From assembly GCA_003149735.1 (NCBI GenBank), contig QANA01000022.1, positions 1 to 10,129 of the forward strand: a stretch of 10,129 nucleotides of DNA, given 5' to 3'. Both the position numbers and the translations under genes were made by a program. Every line of letters starts with the position of its first letter. Positions within the stretch are counted from its first letter, which is position 1. This document shows positions 1 through 5,537 of the stretch, piece after piece. The stretch comes from Clostridiales bacterium (GTDB taxonomy: Bacteria > Bacillota_A > Clostridia > Christensenellales > Christensenellaceae). A model generated the notes under the pieces. That model had not been told where the DNA came from and did not search any database. It was given only the letters and a program-made list of their open reading frames with translations.

Positions 1-126
1 GGGAATCCGTATACAGCGCTCATTGGTTTTGCGGTAGCGATCGGAGCAGCATTACTTGGGAAAGGATTGTTGACAGTAGCAATCGCCGGTTGTGCAGCGG
101 CGTTTTTGGCAGGACTGATAATTTAA
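1..126 (+). CDS. azlD: AzlD-type branched-chain amino acid exporter subunit, C-terminal end
   Basis: Only the last 41 codons are present, in frame 1, ending in TAA at 124-126. The peptide is almost entirely hydrophobic: two short membrane-spanning stretches (about residues 6-18 and 24-41) separated by GKGLLTV. This is the pattern I know from the C-terminus of AzlD proteins, small integral membrane partners of AzlC in branched-chain amino acid efflux. Absence of the N-terminal part and of a visible azlC means the call rests on this tail alone; another small multi-spanning protein is possible. No hairpin terminator follows it, and the phage remnant begins within about 60 bp of its stop, suggesting the original downstream sequence was replaced or interrupted. 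Confidence 0.55.
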   Translation, partial: GNPYTALIGFAVAIGAALLGKGLLTVAIAGCAAAFLAGLII

Positions 127-187
127 TCGGAAAATAAATGAAAAAGCAGATATGATTTGCAGTGTTATGTCGAGAAGGAAGAAATAG

Positions 188-1135
188 GGTGGATATGGGA
201 AGGATTCTGCCGGAAAACAGACAATCGTAAACAATGAAAAACTGGTTGATTCCGTTGTAAATGTGTCTTTTAAAAATGCAACATTTTCCGATAGAGTATG
301 GATGCATCAGGACTTATTGAAAAATAAGCTTTCAAGCCTGCTGCAATCCGGCATGATACAAGGCAAAAACCCGCGCGTGCTGGCGCGTGAGCTGAAAAAT
401 GCTTTTAATACTTCCACATACGATGCCGAACGGCTTATGCGCACAGAGCTTGCAAGAGTGCAAACGGAAGCAGAAAAGCAGAGTTTCAAGCGGAACGGCT
501 TTACGCTATATGAATTTATAGCAAATAGCGGCTGCTGCGATATATGCCAAAGCAAAGATGGCAAGCACTTCAAAGTTGAAAACATGATGCCGGGAGAAAA
601 TGCCGCTCCTATGCATCCGCATTGCCGTTGCAGTGCTGCGCCTTGGGAAGATTCCGAAGAATACGAAGCATGGCTTGACTATCTGGACAAGGGCGGAACA
701 ACAGAGCAATGGAACGCCAAAGATAAAGCAATATGGAAGAGCCAGCGGCGGCATGATAAAAAGGTTGAAAAATCTGAAAATAGTAATATAATAAAATTAC
801 CAGATGCGTTAATACGGCGAAGCGCTGGCGCTAAAGCCAAAAACTATGACATAGTAGACCCTGCGACAGGTGAAATATTCAAATTTGTAGAGGGAACGAG
901 AATAAAAAATTCAGAAGTTTTTGCAGGCAAAGGAACAAGGAAATCTCTTCACGAAGGTGTGGCCGAAGGATTGGCGGAACAGGAGGGCGGCAAGCCAGAA
1001 AATTGGCAGCATTGTAAAGGCGATGGTGTTATTGATTACTACGGCGAGGAACGGGCTGCGGAAGTGCATTGGTTTCAAGAGGAAACAGTTGGCAAGTTGA
1101 AATTCAGGATAAAGAGGTGGAAAGATGAAAGCTAA
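188..1135 (+). pseudogene. 5'-truncated phage minor head protein (SPP1 gp7/MuF family) with C-terminal toxin-like domain
   Basis: The open frame runs from 188 to a TAA at 1133-1135. Numbering from a possible GTG at 263, the NATFSDRVW segment (5-13) leads into the conserved MuF region: helices to about 75, then CCDICQSKDG (91-100) and MHPHCRC (117-123), the Cys/His motif typical of this family. These proteins are minor head components needed for head morphogenesis. Residues 144-175 form a charged linker repeated at 1614. Residues 180-290 are a separate domain ending in DYYGEERAAEVHWFQEETVG and FRIKRW, a tail I recognise from other Clostridia phage head proteins; it is probably one of the nuclease-like effector domains fused to MuF, but I cannot fix the family. 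The usual N-terminal portion is absent, the frame is closed by TAG at 185, and no ribosome binding site precedes the GTG. Expression as a normal head protein is therefore unlikely, although the effector part is intact. Confidence 0.8.
692..800 (+). repeat. Repeat A, copy 1: MuF linker flank of effector cassette
   Basis: Direct repeat of the segment encoding GGTTEQWNAKDKAIWKSQRR in the minor head gene. It matches 1614-1722 at a constant offset of 922 bp. Positions 703-745 are identical to 1625-1667 (43 bases), and similarity fades over the next 50 bases as the two effector domains begin. It forms the left boundary of cassette 1. Confidence 0.95.
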
Positions 1136-1283
1136 ATGGAAGGGGAAAACGGATTTTCTTGTTTTGACGCATGGGAAAATTTATGATGTTCTTTCTGTTG
1201 AGAAAGGTTGGTATCGCGTTATAGACGATAGCGGCGAAGATTATTTATATCCACCAGAATATTTCGATATAACAGAACAATAA
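1125..1283 (+). CDS. 52-aa small protein, candidate immunity partner of the upstream effector domain
   Basis: ATG at 1125 overlaps the last 11 bases of the minor head frame; the GAGGTGG at 1114-1120 inside that gene gives a ribosome binding site about 5 bases upstream. The product starts MKAKWKGKTDFLVL and contains HGKIYDVLSVEKGWYRV, DSGEDYLYPPEYF and a short acidic end. The alternation of short strands and turns suggests a small SH3-like beta barrel, and I recognise similar short proteins directly after phage head morphogenesis genes. Overlap with the effector-bearing gene, a strong ribosome binding site and an immediately following terminator are what one expects of an immunity gene. That role is inferred from position, not from a known family. 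It is intact despite the decayed surroundings. Confidence 0.75.
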   Translation: MKAKWKGKTDFLVLTHGKIYDVLSVEKGWYRVIDDSGEDYLYPPEYFDITEQ

Positions 1284-1309
1284 AAGCACTCTGTAAAGGG
1301 TGCTTTTTT
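1283..1309 (+). terminator. Rho-independent terminator after cassette 1
   Basis: AAAGCACTCT pairs with AGGGTGCTTT (ten pairs including one G-U) around a GTAA loop, followed by six T. It overlaps the stop codon of the 52-aa ORF and closes the effector/partner unit. A related hairpin occupies the same place at 2384-2416. Confidence 0.85.
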
Positions 1310-1451
1310 CATGCAGAAAAAGAGGTGAAACCATGATTGAAGTTATAGGCGGCAATCTGTTCCAATGGGATACAGGAAGAGTTGCACAGGTAAATACAGA
1401 TGCAAATGTTCACGAGGTGCATTTTACTACGAAAGATATGACCTATGCTTA
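1283..1451 (+). repeat. Repeat B, copy 1: terminator plus 5' end of tail-like gene
   Basis: Direct repeat of 2384-2558. It includes the hairpin, the ribosome binding site and the first 40 codons of the tail-like gene, with a scatter of single-base differences and six extra bases in the second hairpin. From the ATG onward the offset is 1107 bp. Homology stops at base 1451 only because copy 2 is cut there by the LCP fragment. Confidence 0.95.
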
Positions 1452-1626
1452 TGTAGTATCAACCTATGAGAAAGACGGCACTGTATATTGCGAAATCCCG
1501 AATATCCTTTTGCAGCAGGAAAAGAGTTTAATATGCTATGAGGTTACAAATACTGACGGCGGAGAAATGACAGTTGCAGAAACAACGCTTGCTCTGCATA
1601 AGAAAAACAAAAAGGTGGAACAATAG
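1333..1626 (+). pseudogene. N-terminal fragment of a phage tail/baseplate-like structural protein
   Basis: ATG at 1333 with GAGGTG at 1322-1327; 97 codons to a TAG at 1624-1626. The product begins MIEVIGGNLFQWDTGR and continues with DVxxVHFTT-like beta-strand patterns and EIPNILLQQEKSLICYEV. That resembles the N-terminal beta-sandwich of baseplate or receptor-binding proteins in Clostridia phages (BppU-like); the family assignment is tentative. In such proteins the chain continues well beyond this point. Here, after HKKNK, the sequence switches at about 1602-1614 into the minor head linker (Repeat A) in a different frame, so the last few residues and the stop belong to the fused sequence. This is therefore a truncated gene, with the break caused by the tandem arrangement. 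Confidence 0.6.
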
Positions 1627-2237
1627 AGCAATGGAACGCCAAAGATAAAGCAATATGGAAGAGCCAGAGAAGGCATGAGAAAAAATTTGAAAATTCAGTA
1701 AAAAGCAGTATAATAAATGCAGATGTTGACCAACTTGTTCCGTGTTTGGAAGATTCGAAAACTGGAGAGATTTTGCCAACAACTATAACTGAAATAATTG
1801 ATAGAAAATCATTGAGCAAATTTAATGCTAAGAATGGTTGGTATATAAACTGGTCAGGAGTTCCTAAAGATTGCAAAGTTTTTGCTCTAAAAGTAAAGGG
1901 CAGCGAAGAAATTGAAGGTTTAGTTTCTTATAAAGATATGCCTGAAAATTTAGCTGTATTAGGGCATTGGGCGGTAGCAGCTCCTCATAATCAAGGCAAA
2001 TTGATGGGTAAAGACAAAAAATATAATGGCGTTGGAGGGCATTTATTCGCAATAATCGCTGATGCTTCTGTAAAAGCTGGCTACGATGGATTTATGTATG
2101 GAAAAGCAGCAAGCATTAATCTTTTAAAATTATACAAAGATAAGTTTGGAGCAGAAGAAATAGGCGGTTTACGCTTCTATATAAGCGAAGAAAAAGCACA
2201 TGAACTTCTTGATATATACACTTTTGAGAAGGAGTGA
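1602..2237 (+). pseudogene. Second minor-head C-terminal fragment with GNAT-like effector domain
   Basis: The frame opens after a TAA at 1599-1601 and ends at TGA 2235-2237. Its first 35 or so codons repeat the MuF linker (IEQWNAKDKAIWKSQRRHEK), then it diverges completely from copy 1. The new domain contains SGVPKDCKVFALKV, LAVLGHWAVAAPHNQGK, then NGVGGHLFAIIADASVKAGY and LYKDKFGAEEIGG. The order strand, G-V-G-G-H-L-F loop plus helix, and LYKDKFGAEE near the end matches the acetyl-CoA-binding core and C-terminal part of GNAT acetyltransferases, though conservation is too low for certainty. The first usable start is TTG at 1746, with no good ribosome binding site, so the domain probably depends on fusion to a full head protein for expression. 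Cassette 2 is visibly richer in A+T than the flanking repeats, suggesting separate origin. Confidence 0.65.
1614..1722 (+). repeat. Repeat A, copy 2: MuF linker flank of effector cassette
   Basis: Second copy of the minor head linker at 692-800, identical over 43 bases (1625-1667). It is joined to the 3' side of the truncated tail-like gene, in the frame of the 1602-2237 ORF, and opens cassette 2. Confidence 0.95.
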
Positions 2238-2241
2238 AAAT

Positions 2242-2385
2242 ATGAAAAAAGAAAAGGTTAAAAAGAAGAAAGATATATTTTCGGTAGATGCAGAAGATGG
2301 AGTTTTCTTCGATGGCTTTACAGCTAAAGATTTAAAGGAATTTGCAAAACACGCAAAAAAAAGAAAAAAACAAATAAAATCATAA
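2242..2385 (+). CDS. 47-aa lysine-rich small protein, candidate partner of the GNAT-like domain
   Basis: ATG at 2242 lies 4 bases after the stop of the effector fragment, with GAAGGAG at 2228-2234 seven bases upstream. The product is MKKEKVKKKKDIFSVDAEDG followed by VFFDGFTAKDLKEFAKHAKK and a basic end. It has a lysine-rich start, a short strand, then an amphipathic helix. It sits exactly where the 52-aa ORF sits in cassette 1 and shares no sequence with it. By position it is a candidate immunity or antitoxin-like partner for the GNAT-like domain; I do not recognise its family. It is intact and is followed immediately by a terminator. Confidence 0.65.
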   Translation: MKKEKVKKKKDIFSVDAEDGVFFDGFTAKDLKEFAKHAKKRKKQIKS

Positions 2386-2416
2386 AGCACTTTGCAGAAA
2401 TGCAGGGTGCTTTTTT
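2384..2416 (+). terminator. Rho-independent terminator after cassette 2
   Basis: AAAGCAC pairs with GTGCTTT, with an inner GCA/TGC pairing, followed by a run of six T (2411-2416). It overlaps the stop codon of the 47-aa ORF and corresponds to the hairpin at 1283-1309. Confidence 0.8.
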
Positions 2417-2558
2417 AATGCAGAAAAAGAGGTGAAGCCATGATTGAAGTTATAGGCGGCAATCTGTTCCAATGGGATACGGGAAGAGTTGCACAAGTAA
2501 ATACAGATGCAAATATTCACGAAGTGCATTTTACTACTAAGGACATGACCTATGCTTA
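2384..2558 (+). repeat. Repeat B, copy 2: terminator plus 5' end of tail-like gene
   Basis: Second copy of 1283-1451. Most differences from copy 1 are third-position or conservative changes (for example ATT for GTT giving Ile for Val), so the copies have diverged slightly since duplication or came from related phages. Confidence 0.95.
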
Positions 2559-2583
2559 CTCCATGCAATCATACAATCTCTGA
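2440..2583 (+). pseudogene. Second N-terminal fragment of the tail-like gene, fused to foreign sequence
   Basis: ATG at 2440 with GAGGTG upstream. The first 40 codons match the fragment at 1333 (MIEVIGGNLFQWDTGRVAQV onward). At about 2558 the sequence changes to the LCP fragment, and the chain ends seven residues later at TGA 2581-2583. A short chimeric peptide could be translated, but nothing suggests it is functional. Confidence 0.75.
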
Positions 2584-2833
2584 AATCAGCAGAAATAAGT
2601 GAAATTGTATGCCTGGTCAATGAAGCCCTGCCCTTGATTAAGGCAGATTTGAGCAATGGGCAAATTTTAAGTTATGCGGTAGCAGCATTGTCGTTTTTTC
2701 CGAAGGCGTTGTTAACAGCTATCGTATTCCGGCAGATGGCACTTATCAAAATGCCAATATGCAGGGAATGGCGGTTTTGGTACCTGATTTGCACAAAAAT
2801 CGTGCACTGTTGGAAACCTACATCGCTGGATAG
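2559..2833 (+). pseudogene. C-terminal fragment of an LCP (LytR-CpsA-Psr) family protein, frameshifted
   Basis: In frame 3 the sequence reads IIQSLKSAEISEIVCLVNEA, then LPLIKADLSNGQILSYAVAA. After a T6 tract near 2696 the reading continues in frame 2 as EGVVNSYRIPADGTY, GMAVLVPDLHKNRALLETYI and a TAG at 2831-2833. This is the characteristic end of LCP proteins, membrane-anchored enzymes that attach wall polymers to peptidoglycan. Some 200 or more upstream residues, including the catalytic LCP domain and membrane anchor, are missing. A one-base loss in the T tract (7 to 6) restores a continuous reading if reversed, so the frameshift could be mutation or homopolymer error, but the missing 5' part makes it a remnant either way. 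Confidence 0.78.
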
Positions 2834-2974
2834 AAAGATTTCTTTACCATAAAATGGGATCAATAAGGGAAAAGCGCTTTGATAAATTTGCAGGAGAGAG
2901 CTGGAAAAACAGAAGTACAAAAAGATTACAGCAGAGAGCTGATGATAACTGATAAAGTAAAAATATCTATTTAC

Positions 2975-3002
2975 TCTATTTTGTAGTTTGCTACAAAATA
3001 GA
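2975..3002. promoter_or_regulatory. Perfect 12-bp inverted repeat upstream of the XRE gene, candidate operator
   Basis: TCTATTTTGTAG and CTACAAAATAGA flank a four-base TTTG spacer. No T run follows on the plus strand, so it is a poor terminator. Its position 55 bp before the regulator start suggests an autoregulatory operator. A second inverted repeat, TATATACA/TGTATATA (3014-3021, 3036-3043), lies between it and the ribosome binding site. The rest of 2834-3056 holds nothing else I can support. Confidence 0.5.
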
Positions 3003-3056
3003 TGCGCCATCACTATATACAATATTCTTAATTACTGTATATAAGGAGAGTGGAAT

Positions 3057-3299
3057 GTGGATCTAAAACTAATCGGGAAAGGAATTCGGGTTTGTCGAAA
3101 ACAACGTAATCTGACTCTGGAAGTAGCTTCAGGGCTTGCCGGAATAGATACTTCTCATCTTTCTCGAATTGAAAACGGAGAATATATTCCGCAGCTAGAT
3201 ACATTTATCCGGATTGCATTGGCGTTGGATATGCAGCCTTCTGCTTTGCTAAGCAGTATTGAATCGATGGAGCGGCAGACGGAAACAGATTGGAAATAG
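3057..3299 (+). CDS. XRE-family (Cro/CI-type) helix-turn-helix regulator
   Basis: The 80-residue protein is essentially one HTH_3 domain. Residues 6-16 form the first helix. LTLEVASGLAGIDTSHLSRI (19-38) is the helix-turn-helix, with the recognition helix around SHLSRIENGEYIP. LDTFIRIALALDMQPSALL (47-65) completes the five-helix fold. It binds DNA in the cytoplasm and has no second domain, so any ligand or partner is unknown. The start is GTG at 3057 because AAGGAG lies eight bases upstream; the ATG two bases earlier (3055) hits a stop at once. The inverted repeats just upstream suggest autoregulation. It could be a leftover phage-type repressor, but it lies beyond the LCP remnant, so origin is unclear. 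Confidence 0.88.
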   Translation: MDLKLIGKGIRVCRKQRNLTLEVASGLAGIDTSHLSRIENGEYIPQLDTFIRIALALDMQPSALLSSIESMERQTETDWK

Positions 3300-3327
3300 G
3301 ATACGCACAAGGATTAATCAAAAGCAA

Positions 3328-3350
3328 TGAGCTCTAAACAGAGCTCTTTT
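3328..3350 (+). terminator. Terminator after the XRE gene
   Basis: GAGCTCT and AGAGCTC (3329-3335, 3340-3346) pair around an AAAC loop, followed by TTTT and a further T-rich stretch. It separates the regulator from the phosphodiesterase gene. Confidence 0.75.
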
Positions 3351-3376
3351 GTTTTTGGCAGGATTAATGATATAAT
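3349..3376 (+). promoter_or_regulatory. Sigma-A-type promoter for the phosphodiesterase gene
   Basis: A consensus -10 TATAAT stands at 3371-3376 with a weak -35 TTGTTT at 3349-3354 (16-base spacer) that overlaps the T tract of the preceding terminator. The start codon is 39 bp downstream of the -10. Confidence 0.5.
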
Positions 3377-3414
3377 AAATTATAAAACGCTACGTAAAAA
3401 CGGAGGAATTTTTT

Positions 3415-4701
3415 ATGTCGAAAAAGCTGTTGGTGATTTCTGTAGATGCGTTAATGTATGGAGATTTGAAAAAACTTTCTGCACTGCCGACCTTTCACAG
3501 AATTATAGAGGATAGTTCCATTGTTAAGCAGATGACAACGATTTATCCTTCTCTTACGCTGCCGGCTCATGTCGCTATTGCGACAGGATGTTATCCGATA
3601 ACCAATGGTGTCAATCACAATGAAGCAACGCTGATGCCGGGAAAGGATCAGCCATGGAATTGGCATGTAGATATTGTAAAAGTTCCTTTTTTTTGGGACG
3701 AGGCGAAAAAAGCGGGCTATACAACTGCAAGTATAGGGTGGCCGGTAAACGGACATGCAAAAGCTGATTATGTTATGCCTGATATCTGGACACTGGATGT
3801 AAATGAAGATCCTACGGAGCTTTTTGCAGAAGCGGGTGCCGCAAATATTATAGATACTGTTTTTAATAAAAATAAACATTTGATGGATTGGAACTATCAT
3901 CCCAAATACGATCAGTTTGTAGCGGCCTGTGCAGCTGATGTGGTCAGGCAATATGGGCCGGATATCATGTTTATGCATGTAAGCCCGGTAGATGATTTCC
4001 GCCATAAATATGGAACTTACAGTAAAGAGGTTGACGAAGCATTGGCCGAAGCGGATCGCGAAATTGCTGGCGTAATAGAGGCTTATGAGGATTGTGGATA
4101 TCTGGAAACATTGGATATTGTTGTGTTGGGAGATCATGGACACTTACAAGTGGAAAAACAGTTCTGCCCCAACGTTTTATTGGCGCAGGAAGGATTGATG
4201 CGAGTGGACGCGGATGGCAGAATAAGTGACTGGGATGTATTTTGTCGATCCTGTGGGCTTTCTGCTACCGTTTATTTGAAAGATCCTTCCGATCGGCAGC
4301 TGTATGATAGGGTATATGCTCTTTTAAAGAGCTTTGCAGAGGTGCCGGAATATGGAGTCAGCGAGGTGCTTACTCGCGAGGAGGGAGAGAAGCGCTGGCA
4401 TGTGAGCGGAGAATATGCATTTATTCTGGAAACTGATGGATGCACGGCTTTTGGGGTGGAAGCAATCGGAAATGCGATTATTCAACCGGATAACAGCGAT
4501 TATAAACTTGCACCTTCTTCACATGGACATATGCCGGATAAAGGAGATAAACCGCCCTTTATCGTGAAAGGCCCATCTTTCAAACAGGGAGTTGTATTGG
4601 AAGCGGCAGAAACTGTCGATATAGCACCGACACTGGCAAAAGCTTATGGTTTTTCCATGAGCAAAGCAGATGGCAGAAGTCTGGATGCACTTTTAAAATA
4701 G
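3415..4701 (+). CDS. Nucleotide pyrophosphatase/phosphodiesterase-type alkaline phosphatase superfamily protein
   Basis: The 428 residues cover the whole type I phosphodiesterase fold. Metal ligands and nucleophile are visible in family order: Asp11 in ISVDAL, the putative nucleophile Thr48 in SLTLPAHVAIATG, Asp193 and His197 in VDDFRHKYG, Asp240-His241 in GDHGH, and His370 in SSHGHMPDKGD. Such enzymes use two metal ions, usually zinc, to hydrolyse phosphodiester or pyrophosphate bonds of nucleotides or related compounds. The substrate cannot be read from sequence. There is no signal peptide or membrane segment, so it is probably cytoplasmic, unlike many secreted relatives. GGAGG at 3402-3406 is eight bases before the ATG. 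It has its own promoter and terminator and appears monocistronic. Confidence 0.88.
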   Translation: MSKKLLVISVDALMYGDLKKLSALPTFHRIIEDSSIVKQMTTIYPSLTLPAHVAIATGCYPITNGVNHNEATLMPGKDQPWNWHVDIVKVPFFWDEAKKAGYTTASIGWPVNGHAKADYVMPDIWTLDVNEDPTELFAEAGAANIIDTVFNKNKHLMDWNYHPKYDQFVAACAADVVRQYGPDIMFMHVSPVDDFRHKYGTYSKEVDEALAEADREIAGVIEAYEDCGYLETLDIVVLGDHGHLQVEKQFCPNVLLAQEGLMRVDADGRISDWDVFCRSCGLSATVYLKDPSDRQLYDRVYALLKSFAEVPEYGVSEVLTREEGEKRWHVSGEYAFILETDGCTAFGVEAIGNAIIQPDNSDYKLAPSSHGHMPDKGDKPPFIVKGPSFKQGVVLEAAETVDIAPTLAKAYGFSMSKADGRSLDALLK

Positions 4702-4721
4702 CAGGATATAATGTTGTTAGA

Positions 4722-4750
4722 AGAAGCGGCTTCCGTATGCCGCTTCTTTC
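4722..4750 (+). terminator. Terminator after the phosphodiesterase gene
   Basis: AGAAGCGGC (4722-4730) pairs with GCCGCTTCT (4739-4747) around an eight-base loop, ending in a short T-rich tract. The nine-pair GC-rich stem is strong. Confidence 0.85.
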
Positions 4751-4791
4751 ATTATCATAGGAAATAATAAATTCTTAAAGAGTTTATGCCT

Positions 4792-4819
4792 TTGATTTTA
4801 AATAGCTTTTTTTCATAAT
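4792..4819 (+). promoter_or_regulatory. Candidate promoter of the two-component operon
   Basis: TTGATT at 4792-4797 and CATAAT at 4814-4819 are 16 bases apart, in the A+T-rich gap between the terminator and the response regulator. The -10 lies only 20 bp before the ATG, so the leader would be very short. Confidence 0.4.
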
Positions 4820-4838
4820 AATAGGGAGAGGTAAAGAT

Positions 4839-5537
4839 ATGTATAATATACTCATTTGCGATGACGAAAAGGATATTGTCTCTGCACTGAAAATTTATAT
4901 TGAGGCAGAAGGATATCGAGCCTGGACTGCTTATACAGGAAAGCAGGCATTGGAAGTGGTTAGGAAACAGGAAATTCATTTGGTGCTGCTGGATATCATG
5001 ATGCCAGAGATGGATGGAATTTCAACAATGGTGAAATTGCGTGAGTCGACAGGCAATATTCCGGTTATTTTGTTGACGGCAAAAAGCGAAGATACTGATA
5101 AAATATTGGGGCTCAATATTGGTGCCGATGATTATGTAACAAAACCGTTTAGCCCATTGGAATTATTGGCGAGGATTCGTTCGGTGCTTCGAAGATATAT
5201 GCAGTTGGGCGGCGGTGCCGAACGCGGAAAAGTGATTCGCATTGGCGGAATTGAACTGGATGATATGGGGAAAAGCGTTTCTGTCGATGGGGAAAAAATT
5301 TACCTGACACCACGGGAGTATGATATTCTGAAGCTTCTAATGGAGCACACAGGGCAGGTATTTTCGCCTAAAGAAATTTATCGAAAAATCTGGGGGGAAG
5401 ATCCATTCGGAGCAGAGAACACTATTGCAGTACATATCCGACATCTTAGAGAAAAGTTGGAAATCAATCCTGCAGAACCGCGTTATCTTAAGGTGGTGTG
5501 GGGGCAGGGATATAAAATTGAAAAGGAGCAGAACTGA
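4839..5537 (+). CDS. OmpR/VanR-type response regulator
   Basis: A complete 232-residue regulator of ordinary family length. The receiver domain (1-118) has the acidic pair Asp9-Asp10, the phosphoacceptor Asp52 in LLDIMMPEMDG, Thr80 and Lys102 in VTKPFSPLEL. The C-terminal winged helix (about 133-228) shows LTPREYDILKLLMEH, the recognition region around NTIAVHIRHLREKL and the closing VVWGQGYKI. Phosphorylation by the partner kinase should drive dimer binding to promoter DNA; no target site was identified. GGGAGAGG lies about seven bases upstream of the ATG. Its TGA overlaps the ATG of the kinase gene (TGATG), implying translational coupling. Confidence 0.95.
   Translation: MYNILICDDEKDIVSALKIYIEAEGYRAWTAYTGKQALEVVRKQEIHLVLLDIMMPEMDGISTMVKLRESTGNIPVILLTAKSEDTDKILGLNIGADDYVTKPFSPLELLARIRSVLRRYMQLGGGAERGKVIRIGGIELDDMGKSVSVDGEKIYLTPREYDILKLLMEHTGQVFSPKEIYRKIWGEDPFGAENTIAVHIRHLREKLEINPAEPRYLKVVWGQGYKIEKEQN

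Larger units (their letters stand above)
188..2558 (+). mobile_element. Degraded prophage remnant with two tandem minor-head/effector units
   Basis: This stretch holds pieces of phage structural genes and nothing else of a phage: no integrase, portal, terminase, capsid or lysis gene is visible. It begins where a minor head protein frame opens after a TAG at 185-187, with the N-terminal portion of that protein missing. It ends at about 2558, where the second copy of a tail-like gene fuses abruptly to an LCP gene fragment. Between these points the order minor-head 3' end, effector domain, small ORF, terminator, tail-gene 5' end occurs twice. I infer a prophage scar in which only the effector cassettes were kept or accumulated. 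The limits are approximate because no attachment-site duplication could be recognised. Confidence 0.75.

Noticed and set aside
263..1135. GTG at 263 as a genuine start giving a complete 290-aa protein
   Set aside because: There is no ribosome binding site, and the frame continues upstream to 188 with MuF-like sequence. The family normally has a long N-terminal part, so this is truncation, not a short gene.
692..2558. CRISPR array or IS element as the cause of the repeats
   Set aside because: There are only two long repeat copies, they encode protein segments, and there are no short regularly spaced repeats, terminal inverted repeats or transposase.
2848..2950. Short ORF of about 32 codons beginning MGSIREKRFDK
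   Set aside because: It has no ribosome binding site and no recognisable family, and it lies in a degraded intergenic region. It could be a further remnant but cannot be supported.
2975..3002. Inverted repeat as a rho-independent terminator
   Set aside because: The stem is A+T-rich and is followed by TGCGCC rather than a T run, so an operator is more likely.
3451..4143. Reverse-strand 230-codon open frame
   Set aside because: It lies wholly antisense to the phosphodiesterase gene, which has clear catalytic motifs. The reverse product is Ile/Cys/Arg-rich and has no recognisable domain.
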